NCBI RefSeq assembly: GCF_000585995.1
Contig: NZ_CP007410.1
Span: 2,941,430-3,005,429, forward strand
Direction: 5' to 3'
From: Pseudomonas brassicacearum
GTDB lineage: Bacteria > Pseudomonadota > Gammaproteobacteria > Pseudomonadales > Pseudomonadaceae
DNA: 64,000 nucleotides
Shown here: positions 28,053 to 36,116 of the stretch, one piece after another
Position numbering within the stretch: position 1 is the stretch's first letter
Layout of the letters: each line of letters begins with the position of its first letter
The notes under the pieces: model-generated
Databases searched by the model: none
What the model was told of the DNA's origin: nothing
Seen by the model: the letters and a program-made list of their open reading frames with translations, nothing else
Translations under genes and position numbers: made by a program

Positions 28053-29084
28053 ATGTCTGCGCTATCCGATCATGCTGGTTCGTCAACCCTGTCCTTTGAT
28101 GCTTTGGTGAGCCTGCTGGAGAAGATTTTCCTGCGACATGGCACGTCGCCCGAAGTCGCCCGGACCCTGGCCGCAAACTGCGCTGGAGCCGAGCGCGACG
28201 GAGCCCACAGCCACGGAGTGTTTCGCATCCCGGGTTATGTCTCGACGCTGAACAGCGGCTGGGTCAACGGTATGGCCGTGCCGGCGGTTGAAGATGTCGC
28301 GTCAGGGTTTGTAGCGGTGGATGCCGGCAACGGGTTTGCCCAGCCAGCCCTGGCCGCCGCGCGTCCTTTGTTGGTGGCAAAGGCCCGCAGCGCCGGCATT
28401 GCGGTGTTGGCCATTCGCAACTCCCATCACTTCGCCGCCCTTTGGCCGGATGTCGAGCCGTTTGCCTACGAAGGCCTGGTGGCGTTGAGTGTGGTCAACA
28501 GCATGACCTGTGTGGTGCCCCATGGCGCGGACCGTCCCTTATTTGGCACCAATCCCATTGCCTTCGCCGCGCCACGGGCCGACGGCGAGCCGATTGTCTT
28601 CGATCTGGCCACCAGCGCGATTGCCCATGGCGACGTCCAGATCGCTGCACGCAAGGGCGAATTGTTACCACCGGGCATGGGCGTGGACAGCCTCGGCCAG
28701 CCGACCTGCGATCCAAAGGCGATTCTCGAAGGTGGGGCGCTGCTGCCGTTTGGCGGGCACAAGGGGTCGGCGCTGTCGATGATGGTCGAATTGTTGGCCG
28801 CGGCCCTGACCGGCGGCAATTTTTCCTTCGAGTTCGACTGGAACAATCATCCCGGGGCCAAGACGCCGTGGACCGGCCAGTTACTGATTGTGATCGACCC
28901 GAGCAAGGTCGCCGGCCAAAGCTTTGCCGAGCGTAGCCAGGAGCTGGTCAGGCAGATGCATGGCGTTGGACTTCGGCGGTTGCCGGGGGATCGTCGGCAT
29001 CGCGAACGCAGCAAATCCAATGAGCAGGGGATTGCGTTGGATGAACAGACGTTGGTGCAATTGCGGGAGCTGGCGGGATTGTAG
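28053..29084 (+). CDS. dpkA: Delta1-piperideine-2-carboxylate / delta1-pyrroline-2-carboxylate reductase (343 aa)
   Basis: Member of the malate/L-lactate dehydrogenase (Ldh_2) family. Long stretches match Pseudomonas DpkA closely, for example RDGAHSHGVFR, IRNSHHFAALWPDVEPFA, LSVVNSMTCVVPHGA and GGALLPFGGHKGSALSMMVE. DpkA reduces cyclic imines from D-lysine and D-proline/hydroxyproline catabolism to L-pipecolate or L-proline. GGAG lies upstream of the ATG; the frame extends earlier from a GTG without a ribosome site. Divergent from the toxin-like gene, with a 229-nt leader holding a 9-bp stem (AAGCCTGCC/GGCAGGCTT, 27936-27970). Confidence 0.9.
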   Translation: MSALSDHAGSSTLSFDALVSLLEKIFLRHGTSPEVARTLAANCAGAERDGAHSHGVFRIPGYVSTLNSGWVNGMAVPAVEDVASGFVAVDAGNGFAQPALAAARPLLVAKARSAGIAVLAIRNSHHFAALWPDVEPFAYEGLVALSVVNSMTCVVPHGADRPLFGTNPIAFAAPRADGEPIVFDLATSAIAHGDVQIAARKGELLPPGMGVDSLGQPTCDPKAILEGGALLPFGGHKGSALSMMVELLAAALTGGNFSFEFDWNNHPGAKTPWTGQLLIVIDPSKVAGQSFAERSQELVRQMHGVGLRRLPGDRRHRERSKSNEQGIALDEQTLVQLRELAGL

Positions 29085-29111
29085 AACCCGCTTCGCATGA
29101 GGCCGAGGGAA

Positions 29112-29143
29112 CTGTGGCGAGGGGATAAATCCCCTCGCCACAG
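29112..29143. repeat. REP-type palindrome downstream of dpkA
   Basis: CTGTGGCGAGGGGAT, centre AA, and its reverse complement form a near-perfect hairpin 28 nt past the dpkA stop. It is followed by two tandem 22-nt units that each contain CACAGATTCTGTG. Confidence 0.8.
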
Positions 29144-29199
29144 ATTCTGTGTTCATTCAGGCCACAGATTCTGTGTCCATTCGGATTTTTGCCATACGC

Positions 29200-29517
29200 T
29201 CAACGCCTTCCGAGCAACAAACCCACCACCAGCCCGAAACCGGCGGAAATCGCCACGGTTTGCCATGGATGACCGCCGATGTAGATTTCAGTGGCGTCGA
29301 CCATCGGCCGGGTGCGCTCCCGGACATCGGCGACTGAGTCCAGGGCCTGTTGCAGTTTCTGGGAAATCTGGCCCCGCAAGTTTTCAGCGTCTTCGCCGAC
29401 CAGGGAAGCACTGCTCTTGAGCAGCTTTTCCGATTCTTCAATCAATGCCTTCAGTTCGCTGAACGCTTGATCCTTGATTTGCTCTCCGTTTGCTTGCACG
29501 GTGCTTTTGCGAGCCAT
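29200..29517 (-). CDS. DUF883 (ElaB/YqjD-like) membrane-anchored protein (105 aa)
   Basis: The N-terminal amphipathic, helical region (residues about 10-70, rich in Glu, Lys and Leu) is followed by GGHPWQTVAISAGFGLVVGLLLGRR, a single C-terminal TM segment with a GxxxG-like core and RR end. That layout is typical of DUF883 proteins, of which YqjD binds ribosomes at the inner membrane in stationary phase. AGGAG precedes the ATG. Convergent with dpkA. Confidence 0.88.
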   Translation of the reverse strand: MARKSTVQANGEQIKDQAFSELKALIEESEKLLKSSASLVGEDAENLRGQISQKLQQALDSVADVRERTRPMVDATEIYIGGHPWQTVAISAGFGLVVGLLLGRR

Positions 29518-29677
29518 TGAGATACTCCTTGTTGAGGATGGCAGTGAACAATGGAGTGTTGCGCGCGTGCAAAAGTTGCAGCATGTGGCGCTGGCAGCAC
29601 ATCCCTTCATAAATCGTGGTTAAGCCGTTTCTCCGCAAGGTGTAAGATGGCGCCTATTTACGCAACAGGTAATTCCA

Positions 29678-29932
29678 ATGAGTTTCAATCTGGCTGACAG
29701 ACCCCTGGCCGAGCGCGCCGCGCTGGAAGACGAAAAATCCCGACTCTTTGAACTGTGGCAAAACAACCTGGGCAAGGCCAAGGGCGATGCTGCCCGGCTG
29801 TTTGGCGAGCGCTCCAAGCGCAAGGGCAAGTGGTCTGAGTGGGTGCGCGCCGAACTGGACGGCATGTCGCCGCCGGAGTACGCCAACATGGTGCGCAGTG
29901 AAGTCAATCGCCTGATGGCCGCCAACAAGTAA
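29678..29932 (+). CDS. Small conserved hypothetical protein (84 aa)
   Basis: Soluble, highly charged, helical protein beginning MSFNLADRPLAERAALEDE and containing GERSKRKGKWSEWVRAEL. No signal peptide or TM segment. AGGTAAT lies upstream of the ATG. Its convergent neighbour (LysR) starts 3 nt after its stop. I do not recognise a characterised family; its composition resembles small conserved Pseudomonas proteins. Confidence 0.7.
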   Translation: MSFNLADRPLAERAALEDEKSRLFELWQNNLGKAKGDAARLFGERSKRKGKWSEWVRAELDGMSPPEYANMVRSEVNRLMAANK

Positions 29933-29935
29933 ACC

Positions 29936-30844
29936 CTACGTGAAGGTGGCAACAATGGCCTCGCGAACCTTGCCCACGGCCGGGTCCATTTGTGTGTGGG
30001 TTCGCCACCCCAGTTCGATGGGATAACGCGGCAAGGCGAGGGGGCAGGGCAGCAATGCCAGGCCGCTGAGCGAAGCGATGGCCCGGGCGGCATGGGCCGG
30101 AATGGTCGCCACCGCCTGGCTGCCCTTGAGCAGGAACGGCAGCGCGGCAAAATGCGTCGTCGAGGCGCACACCCGCCGGCTCAGACCAAGCCCGGCCAGT
30201 CCCTCGTCGGTGATCCCGATGAAACCGCCCGACGACACTAGCAAATGTTCGCGGGCTACGAACGCTTCCAAAGACAGGCTCTGCTGGCCCTCCGTCAGGC
30301 TGGCCGGGTCCACCAGACAGGCGTAGCCCCCTTCGCCCAATACCTGGCGGCTGAGCAACCGTTCTGCGAAACCACCCGCGGTGATCGCCAGGTCGAGACT
30401 GCGCTCCATCAGGGCCCGGCCGACGATCTGGCTATGGGTCTGGCGAAAAATCAAGCGCAGCCCCGGCGCACGTCGCGTCACTTCCTCGATCAAGCGCCGC
30501 CCATGGGCAATCTCGAAATCATCGGACAGCCCGACGATGACCGAACGGCCCTCGTAATGGCTGACGTGCGGGTCGACCATCGCCAGGCTCTGGCGACATT
30601 TGTCCAGTGCGTCGCTGATCACCGGTTTCAGCTGGTTGGCCCGCAATGTCGGCGCCAGGCCGCGCCCTGTGCGCACGAATAATTGATCGTCATAGAGGTT
30701 TCGAAGCCTGCGCAGGGCTGCGCTGATGGCCGACTGGGTCACGCCCAGGCGTAACGCGGCGCGGCTGGCGCTGGATTCATCGTGCAAGGCTTCGAAGGTC
30801 TTGAGCAGATTGAGGTCGACGTCGGCGATATTCATAAGGCTCAT
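29936..30844 (-). CDS. LysR-family regulator divergent from nitrilase (302 aa)
   Basis: N-terminal winged HTH (about residues 10-65, with SRAALRLGVTQSAISAALRRLR) and a C-terminal effector-binding domain, of family-normal length. It lies 86 nt from and divergent to the nitrilase gene, the classical LysR-target arrangement, so nitrilase control is likely. Two in-frame ATGs (30844 and 30835) are close; neither has a good ribosome site, so the start is uncertain by three codons. Confidence 0.88.
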   Translation of the reverse strand: MSLMNIADVDLNLLKTFEALHDESSASRAALRLGVTQSAISAALRRLRNLYDDQLFVRTGRGLAPTLRANQLKPVISDALDKCRQSLAMVDPHVSHYEGRSVIVGLSDDFEIAHGRRLIEEVTRRAPGLRLIFRQTHSQIVGRALMERSLDLAITAGGFAERLLSRQVLGEGGYACLVDPASLTEGQQSLSLEAFVAREHLLVSSGGFIGITDEGLAGLGLSRRVCASTTHFAALPFLLKGSQAVATIPAHAARAIASLSGLALLPCPLALPRYPIELGWRTHTQMDPAVGKVREAIVATFT

Positions 30845-30894
30845 ATCATTTAGCAGTATCTGGGGCTTTATTCATGATCGGCCGACGCCTGAGA

Positions 30895-30910
30895 ATCAGC
30901 AACACCTGAT
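30895..30910. promoter_or_regulatory. LysR-type operator candidate
   Basis: Dyad ATCAG-N6-CTGAT between the divergent LysR and nitrilase genes, 20 nt before the nitrilase ATG. The inverted symmetry fits a LysR-binding half of the shared promoter. Confidence 0.45.
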
Positions 30911-30930
30911 GATCAAGGAGTTAAAAGACC

Positions 30931-31854
30931 ATGCCCAAATCCATTGTGGCCGCCCTGCAAATCGGCTCGCTGCCCGACGGCAAAAGCGAAACCCTGGCGC
31001 AGATCCTTTCCTACGAAGACGCCATACGCCAGGCCGGCGCCCAGTTGGTGGTGATGCCCGAAGCGCTGTTGGGCGGGTACCCCAAGGGCGAGGCTTTCGG
31101 CACTCAGTTGGGTTACCGCCTGCCGGAGGGGCGCGAGGCGTTTGCCCGTTATTTTGCCAATGCCATTGACGTGCCCGGCGTCGAGACCGAGGCGCTGGCC
31201 GGGCTGTCGGCCCGTACCGGGGCGAGCCTGGTGTTGGGCGTCATTGAACGTGCCGGCAGCACGCTGTACTGCACGGCGCTGTACTTCGAGCCCGAGGCCG
31301 GCCTGGTGGCCAAACACCGCAAGCTGATGCCCACCGGCACTGAGCGGTTGATCTGGGGCAAGGGTGACGGCTCGACCTTGCCGGTGATCGACAGCCAGGT
31401 CGGGCGTGTGGGCGCTGCGGTGTGTTGGGAAAACATGATGCCGCTGTTGCGCACCGCGATGTACGCCAAAGGCGTGGAGGTTTGGTGTGCGCCGACGGTG
31501 GATGAGCGGGAGATGTGGCAGGTGACCATGCGCCACATCGCCCACGAAGGCCGTTGCTTTGTGATCAGCGCCTGTCAGGTCCAGGCTTCGCCACAGGCAT
31601 TGGGCATCGACGTCGCCCATTGGCCGGCCGAGCGTCCGTTGATCGCCGGTGGCAGTGTGATTGTCGGCCCCATGGGGGATGTGCTGGCCGGACCGCTGAA
31701 AGGCTCGGCCGGGTTGCTGACCGCCGAAATCGATACGGATGAGCTGGTGCGGGCGCGTTACGACTATGACGTGGTCGGGCATTACGCTCGGCCGGACGTG
31801 TTCGAACTGGTGGTGGACGAGCGGGCCCGGCCCGGTGTGCGGTTTACCGCCTGA
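30931..31854 (+). CDS. Nitrilase-family carbon-nitrogen hydrolase (307 aa)
   Basis: Cytoplasmic nitrilase superfamily enzyme hydrolysing a nitrile (or amide) to an acid. The catalytic triad is complete: Glu44 ([11 protein letters not shown]), Lys131 (KHRKLMPT) and Cys165 ([11 protein letters not shown]). The [16 protein letters not shown] block is typical of true nitrilases of the aliphatic/arylacetonitrilase type. AAGGAG is upstream. The stop abuts that of the convergent LEA gene with no gap. Confidence 0.9.
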   Translation: MPKSIVAALQIGSLPDGKSETLAQILSYEDAIRQAGAQLVVMPEALLGGYPKGEAFGTQLGYRLPEGREAFARYFANAIDVPGVETEALAGLSARTGASLVLGVIERAGSTLYCTALYFEPEAGLVAKHRKLMPTGTERLIWGKGDGSTLPVIDSQVGRVGAAVCWENMMPLLRTAMYAKGVEVWCAPTVDEREMWQVTMRHIAHEGRCFVISACQVQASPQALGIDVAHWPAERPLIAGGSVIVGPMGDVLAGPLKGSAGLLTAEIDTDELVRARYDYDVVGHYARPDVFELVVDERARPGVRFTA

Positions 31855-32325
31855 TCACCAAGTCGCTGCGGAGCCTGGCAAGTCGAGGGTGCCGCGGTCG
31901 ACGAAGCGCATGGTGCCGAACAATCCTCCCGCCAGTTTGCCCTTGAGTACATAAGGCAGGTTATTCAGGCTTTGGGTCTGGCTCAGGCCCAGGGTCTGAC
32001 GCAGCACGGAAAAGGCTGAAATGCTCACCGGCACGCTCAGCACCGCTTCGGAAAATCGTGGAATGGAACCGGCCTGGTCACTGACCCCCGAGGCCAGCGT
32101 CCGGCCATTGACCTCCAGGTCCAGGGCCACGCCGTTGTAATCGATGGCGGTTTCGTTGGGGTTCTGCAAGCGCAGCTTCACGGCGAAGCGCATCTCCAGC
32201 TCCTGGCTGGGCAATGGCTCGATGCCGACTACGTTGATGTTCAGCGGATCACGGTGCGGGAAGAGGGCGCAGGCGCTCAAACTGAGCAGCATCAGGAATA
32301 GGGACAAGTCGAGGATTCTGCGCAT
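31855..32325 (-). CDS. LEA type-2 (LEA14-like) lipoprotein (156 aa)
   Basis: Signal peptide with lipobox LSLSAC (Cys19), then a single WHy/LEA14 immunoglobulin-like domain with the typical pattern FAVKLRLQNPNETAIDYNGVALDLEVNGR. It is probably anchored to the outer or inner membrane facing the periplasm. LEA14-type proteins are linked to desiccation and stress tolerance, though bacterial roles are unclear. The frame extends upstream through a REPIN, but GAGAG precedes the ATG at 32325. Confidence 0.82.
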   Translation of the reverse strand: MRRILDLSLFLMLLSLSACALFPHRDPLNINVVGIEPLPSQELEMRFAVKLRLQNPNETAIDYNGVALDLEVNGRTLASGVSDQAGSIPRFSEAVLSVPVSISAFSVLRQTLGLSQTQSLNNLPYVLKGKLAGGLFGTMRFVDRGTLDLPGSAATW

Positions 32326-32382
32326 GGATAAACTCTCAAAAAGTGGAGAAAAACTCGGGAAACGATTGGGTACGATAACCCC

Positions 32383-32476
32383 TGTGGCGAGGGAGCTTGC
32401 TCCCGCCCGGTTGCGCAGCAACCGTAAAAACTTGGGGCCGCTACGCAGCCCAGCGGGAGCAAGCTCCCTCGCCACA
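32383..32476. repeat. REPIN, class GTGGCGAGGGAGC
   Basis: Two inverted REP copies (TGTGGCGAGGGAGCTTGCTC and its reverse complement) flank a ~50-nt GC-rich centre, so the whole can fold into one long hairpin. Confidence 0.9.
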
Positions 32477-32582
32477 AAAACGCATGTCGCATGGATCATG
32501 CTACAGGGTAAATGGCTCCTGACACTTTCTGACACCAGCCTCTGCTAATCTGCGTCAACTTTTTCCTTCCGGATTGCCCATC

Positions 32583-33299
32583 GTGTCGCGTACCACTCGG
32601 CTGCTTACGTTGCTGCAAGTCTTGCGGGGCAAGCGCTGCCCGGTCACCGCGGCGACCTTGGCCGGCGAGCTGAAAGTGTCCGAGCGCACGCTGTATCGTG
32701 ACATCGCCGAACTCACGGCCCTGGGCGCGCCGATCCAGGGGGAGGCGGGTATTGGGTACGTGTTGCGCAGCGGGCTGTTCCTGCCGCCGCTGATGTTCAC
32801 TGCCGATGAAATCGAGGCCATTGTGCTGGGCTTGCGCTACGTCGATCAGCGTGGCGATGAGGTGTTGGGCAAGGCCGCCGCCGATGCGTTGGCGAAGGTC
32901 GCGGCGGTGCTGGCTCCCGACGTCCGGGACGCCCTGCGCAACCCCACGGTTCTGCCGGGTCCGCCAGGGTATGGTTATCCGCAGAATACAGTGGAACTGA
33001 ATGTGTACCGCCAGGCCATTCGCACCCAAGCCAAGTTGCACATTGATTATGCCGACGTGAACAAAGTCCCGAGCCAGCGATTGATCTGGCCGCTGGCCCT
33101 GGGCTTTTTCAATGAGGCACGGGTGGTGGTGGCCTGGTGCGAATTGCGCGGCGCCTATCGGACCTTTCGCACCGACCGGATTGCCTCTGCCACCGAGCAG
33201 GGCGAGCGCTATCCCGGCAGACGCAGTGACTGGCTGCGAGCCTGGTTCAAGCTGATGAAGTTGGATGAATCCGGGCGCTTCACTCCTGACAAAAACTGA
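32583..33299 (+). CDS. YafY-like HTH/WYL-domain regulator (238 aa)
   Basis: N-terminal DeoR-type winged helix (TRLLTLLQVLRGKRCPV...SERTLYRDIAEL) and a C-terminal WYL-type ligand-sensing domain (IDYADVNKVPSQRLIWPLAL...FRTDRI). Such regulators sense nucleic acids or small ligands. The frame opens at a TTG at 32574; the GTG at 32583 gives the usual VSRTTRLL start. The SnoaL-like gene follows 51 nt downstream, so the two may form a unit. Confidence 0.85.
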   Translation: MSRTTRLLTLLQVLRGKRCPVTAATLAGELKVSERTLYRDIAELTALGAPIQGEAGIGYVLRSGLFLPPLMFTADEIEAIVLGLRYVDQRGDEVLGKAAADALAKVAAVLAPDVRDALRNPTVLPGPPGYGYPQNTVELNVYRQAIRTQAKLHIDYADVNKVPSQRLIWPLALGFFNEARVVVAWCELRGAYRTFRTDRIASATEQGERYPGRRSDWLRAWFKLMKLDESGRFTPDKN

Positions 33300-33350
33300 C
33301 ACAGGGCTGTTCTAGCATGGTGCCAGATCGATAAAACAAGGAGCCTTGCC

Positions 33351-33692
33351 ATGTCCAATCCCGTCTCTTCCCTGGCCCCGGCCATCGCCGGTTACATTGC
33401 GGCCGCCAATGCCCGTGACAGTTCGGCGGTGACGCGGTTCTTCGCCGAGGATGCCCACGTGTTCGATGAAGGCCAGCATCGGGCCGGTACCCAGGCCATC
33501 GTCCAATGGATGGAAGACACAGCCCGGCGTTTTCAGCCACGGGTGGAAGTGCTCAATGTGCAACAGCGCACTGGCAAGGTGTTGGTGCAGAATCTGATTT
33601 CCGGGACCTTCCCCGGCAGCCCGCTGGAGTTGCGCTATACCTTCCGGCTTGATGAGCAGGGGAAGATCAGTCGGTTGGATATCTCGGTTTAG
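33351..33692 (+). CDS. SnoaL/NTF2-like protein (113 aa)
   Basis: Small NTF2-fold protein with the pattern IAGYIAAANARDSSAVTRFF and a cone-shaped beta sheet C-terminus (LRYTFRLDEQGKISRLDI). Family members are isomerases, hydrolases or ligand-binding proteins; no active-site residues can be assigned here. AAGGAG precedes the ATG. It is likely co-transcribed with, or controlled by, the WYL regulator. Confidence 0.82.
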   Translation: MSNPVSSLAPAIAGYIAAANARDSSAVTRFFAEDAHVFDEGQHRAGTQAIVQWMEDTARRFQPRVEVLNVQQRTGKVLVQNLISGTFPGSPLELRYTFRLDEQGKISRLDISV

Positions 33693-33721
33693 CGTTTACA
33701 TTTTTTACAGGCGAACGCTGT

Positions 33722-33815
33722 TGTGGCGAGGGAGCTTGCTCCCGCTGGGCTGCGTAGCGGCCCCAAGCTTTTGCGGTTGCTGCGCAACCGATCGGGAGCA
33801 AGCTCCCTCGCCACA
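33722..33815. repeat. REPIN, class GTGGCGAGGGAGC
   Basis: Same inverted REP pair as at 32383, with a different centre. It ends about 90 nt before zapE and may terminate the upstream unit. Confidence 0.9.
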
Positions 33816-33904
33816 GGGTTACGCGTTGTTTCATAGCGTCGGTGTGATCGCTCACTTCAACGACATGGCATACTCCCCACCTTCGTTTTCCGGACCTGGG
33901 CCGT

Positions 33905-35026
33905 ATGACTTTCGACTCTCCCTTGAGTGCCTGGCAGCACGCCATCGAACACCACGGTTTCGTTCAGGACGAAGCCCAGGAGTTGGCCATCATGGCCCTG
34001 GAGCAATGCCACCAGGCGTTGCACGAGGGCCGCAAGTCGATCAAGGGCGTTTACCTCTGGGGCCCGGTCGGCCGCGGCAAGACCTGGCTGATGGACCGTT
34101 TCCACGAAAGCCTCAAGGTGCCGGCTCGCCGCCAGCACTTTCATCATTTCATGGCCTGGGTGCACCAGCGCTCGTTCCAGCTCACCGGCACGCCGGACCC
34201 TTTGCAAGCCTTGGCCCGGGAGTTGAGTCGAGAGGTACGGGTGCTGTGTTTCGACGAGTTGTTTGTCAGCGACATTGGCGATGCCATCATCCTCGGCCGT
34301 CTGTTCCAGGTGATGTTCGAGCAAGGCATGGTGGTGGTAAGCACGTCCAACCTGCCGCCGGAGGAGCTTTATGCCAACGGCCACAACCGTGAACGCTTTG
34401 TGCCGACCATCACCGCGATCAAGCAGCACATGCAGGTCGTGCCGGTCAACGGATGGCAGGACCACCGCCAGCACCCGGGCACGTTGCAGCAGCGCTACTG
34501 GCTGCGCGACCCCGGGCAGGCCGACCCGTTGGCCGATGTCTTCCGCCAGTTGACAGCAGGGCAGAAACTGAGCGGCGAGCCGGTTGAAGTCGGTCATCGT
34601 CTGATTGAGCCGATCCAGGCCAGTGACGCGGTGCTTTGGAGCCGTTACCCGGATCTGTGTGAGCAACCGTTCTCGGCCCTGGATTTCATGGCCCTGTGCG
34701 ACCGTTTCAAGGTCATCCTGCTCAGTGACGTGCCCAACCTGAGTGCCGAGCAGCGTGAAGGGCGCATTGCCCGTGGCACGGAAGACGGTGTCGAGCGGGT
34801 TGTGGCCGGGGATCGCGAGCTGCCGCAACTGTCGGTTCACGACGACGGCGTACGGCGTTTCATCGCCCTGGTCGACGAATGCTATGACCGCAAGGTGCCG
34901 CTGTACCTGTCGGCCCAGGTGCCGATGGATGAGTTGTACACCGAGGGCTATCTGCAATTCCCGTTTCGCCGTACTCTCAGTCGCCTTCAGGAAATGCAAT
35001 TGCAACGTTTTGGTCAGCCCAACTGA
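33905..35026 (+). CDS. zapE: Cell-division AFG1-like ATPase ZapE (373 aa)
   Basis: AFG1/ZapE P-loop ATPase associated with the divisome in E. coli. Walker A GPVGRGKT is at residues 53-60, Walker B VLCFDEL has Asp117/Glu118, and a sensor-like VVSTSNLPPEELY block follows. Length matches the family. It is followed after 64 nt by a GNAT gene on the same strand. Confidence 0.9.
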   Translation: MTFDSPLSAWQHAIEHHGFVQDEAQELAIMALEQCHQALHEGRKSIKGVYLWGPVGRGKTWLMDRFHESLKVPARRQHFHHFMAWVHQRSFQLTGTPDPLQALARELSREVRVLCFDELFVSDIGDAIILGRLFQVMFEQGMVVVSTSNLPPEELYANGHNRERFVPTITAIKQHMQVVPVNGWQDHRQHPGTLQQRYWLRDPGQADPLADVFRQLTAGQKLSGEPVEVGHRLIEPIQASDAVLWSRYPDLCEQPFSALDFMALCDRFKVILLSDVPNLSAEQREGRIARGTEDGVERVVAGDRELPQLSVHDDGVRRFIALVDECYDRKVPLYLSAQVPMDELYTEGYLQFPFRRTLSRLQEMQLQRFGQPN

Positions 35027-35090
35027 CCTGTATCCCGTATCCCGCCGACAGACTCAAGCCGTCGGTACTAACGAAGTGAGATGGAAGGTC

Positions 35091-35585
35091 ATGGAAGAAG
35101 CCAAGGACATCCTTGTACTGCAAGCCAGCTACACCAACCCGGTCCACGCTGAAGCGATCTGTCATGTGCTCAATGGCTATGCGGAGGATCCGATGGGGGG
35201 TGGTCATTCGTTGCCGGCGGAGGTGTTGCTGCATCTGCCCGAGGAGTTGGCCAAGCGCCCCCATGCGTTTAGTGTGCTGGCGTTCGTCAATGGCGAACCC
35301 GCGGGGCTGGTTAATTGTTTCGAGGGGTTTTCAACTTTTGCTTGCCGGCCACTGGTCAATATCCATGATGTGGCGGTGATGAAGGCTTTTCGCGGGCTAG
35401 GGCTGAGCCAGAAGATGTTGCAAAAGGTCGAGGACATTGCCCGCCAGCGCGGTTGCTGCAAGATTACCCTGGAGGTGCTTGAGGGTAATGCCGTGGCCCA
35501 GGGGAGTTATGCCAAGTTTGGTTTTGCCGCGGGCATGTTTGACCCGGCCCATGGGCGCATGCTGTTTTGGACGAAGCCGCTTTGA
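35091..35585 (+). CDS. GNAT-family N-acetyltransferase (164 aa)
   Basis: Single-domain GNAT. The acetyl-CoA binding segment reads VMKAFRGLGLSQKMLQKVEDIA (Q/RxxGxG/A-like RGLGLS), and ITLEVLEGNAVAQGSYAKFGF is the beta5/alpha4 region. The frame extends upstream inside zapE; the ATG at 35091 gives a normal N-terminus. Acceptor unknown. Its 3' end lies 25 nt before the second copy of the long repeat element. Confidence 0.82.
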   Translation: MEEAKDILVLQASYTNPVHAEAICHVLNGYAEDPMGGGHSLPAEVLLHLPEELAKRPHAFSVLAFVNGEPAGLVNCFEGFSTFACRPLVNIHDVAVMKAFRGLGLSQKMLQKVEDIARQRGCCKITLEVLEGNAVAQGSYAKFGFAAGMFDPAHGRMLFWTKPL

Positions 35586-35610
35586 GAGCTTGATGCTTTT
35601 GGGCTTTTAG

Positions 35611-36113
35611 GTTTGTGTGTATATCCGTTTTTTCGGTAACGGCGGCTGGCGGTTCCGCCCTTACGGCGGGTCACTTTCGAAAAGCGCGAAAGTAACCAAA
35701 GCGCTTTTGCCCCACCACTCGGTGCCTCGCCTAGGCTCGGCATGCCCGAACGCAGGCATTGCTCCGTGGGCCGCCGCGAAGGGCCATCCATGGCCCAGCG
35801 CGGCTATCCCGGCATCCATGCCGGGATGCCCACTACGCAATGCCTGCGTTCGGCCAGCGTGGTTAATGGGGCGTTGAGATCAAGATCAAGATCTAAAGCA
35901 AAGCAGAGCGGGGGTATGTCCAGCATCTATGTGGCTGTACCACTGCTATCGCGAGCAAGCTCGCTCCCACATGGGGTTGTGGATGTTCGCGGCATCTGCA
36001 AACGGCACAAAAAACTGTGGGAGCGAGCTCGCTCGCGATGAGGCCAGCCCGGCCGACATCACCGTAAACTGACCCTTCCGCTTTCGCGAGCAAGCTCGTC
36101 CGCGAGGTGCTCC
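35611..36113. repeat. Long repeat element, truncated copy (left arm plus one REP unit)
   Basis: It starts with the same GTTTGTGTGTATATCCGTTT word as the copies at 4262 and 60349, and continues through the left arm and about one REP unit (near 35945 and 36017). It then stops in a partial REP at about 36113, directly before the cptA stop codon. The right arm is absent. The unbroken ACTTTCG-AAAAGCG-CGAAAGT hairpin here shows the pre-insertion state of the copy hit by the IS at 60424. Confidence 0.85.
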
Positions 36114-36116
36114 CGG

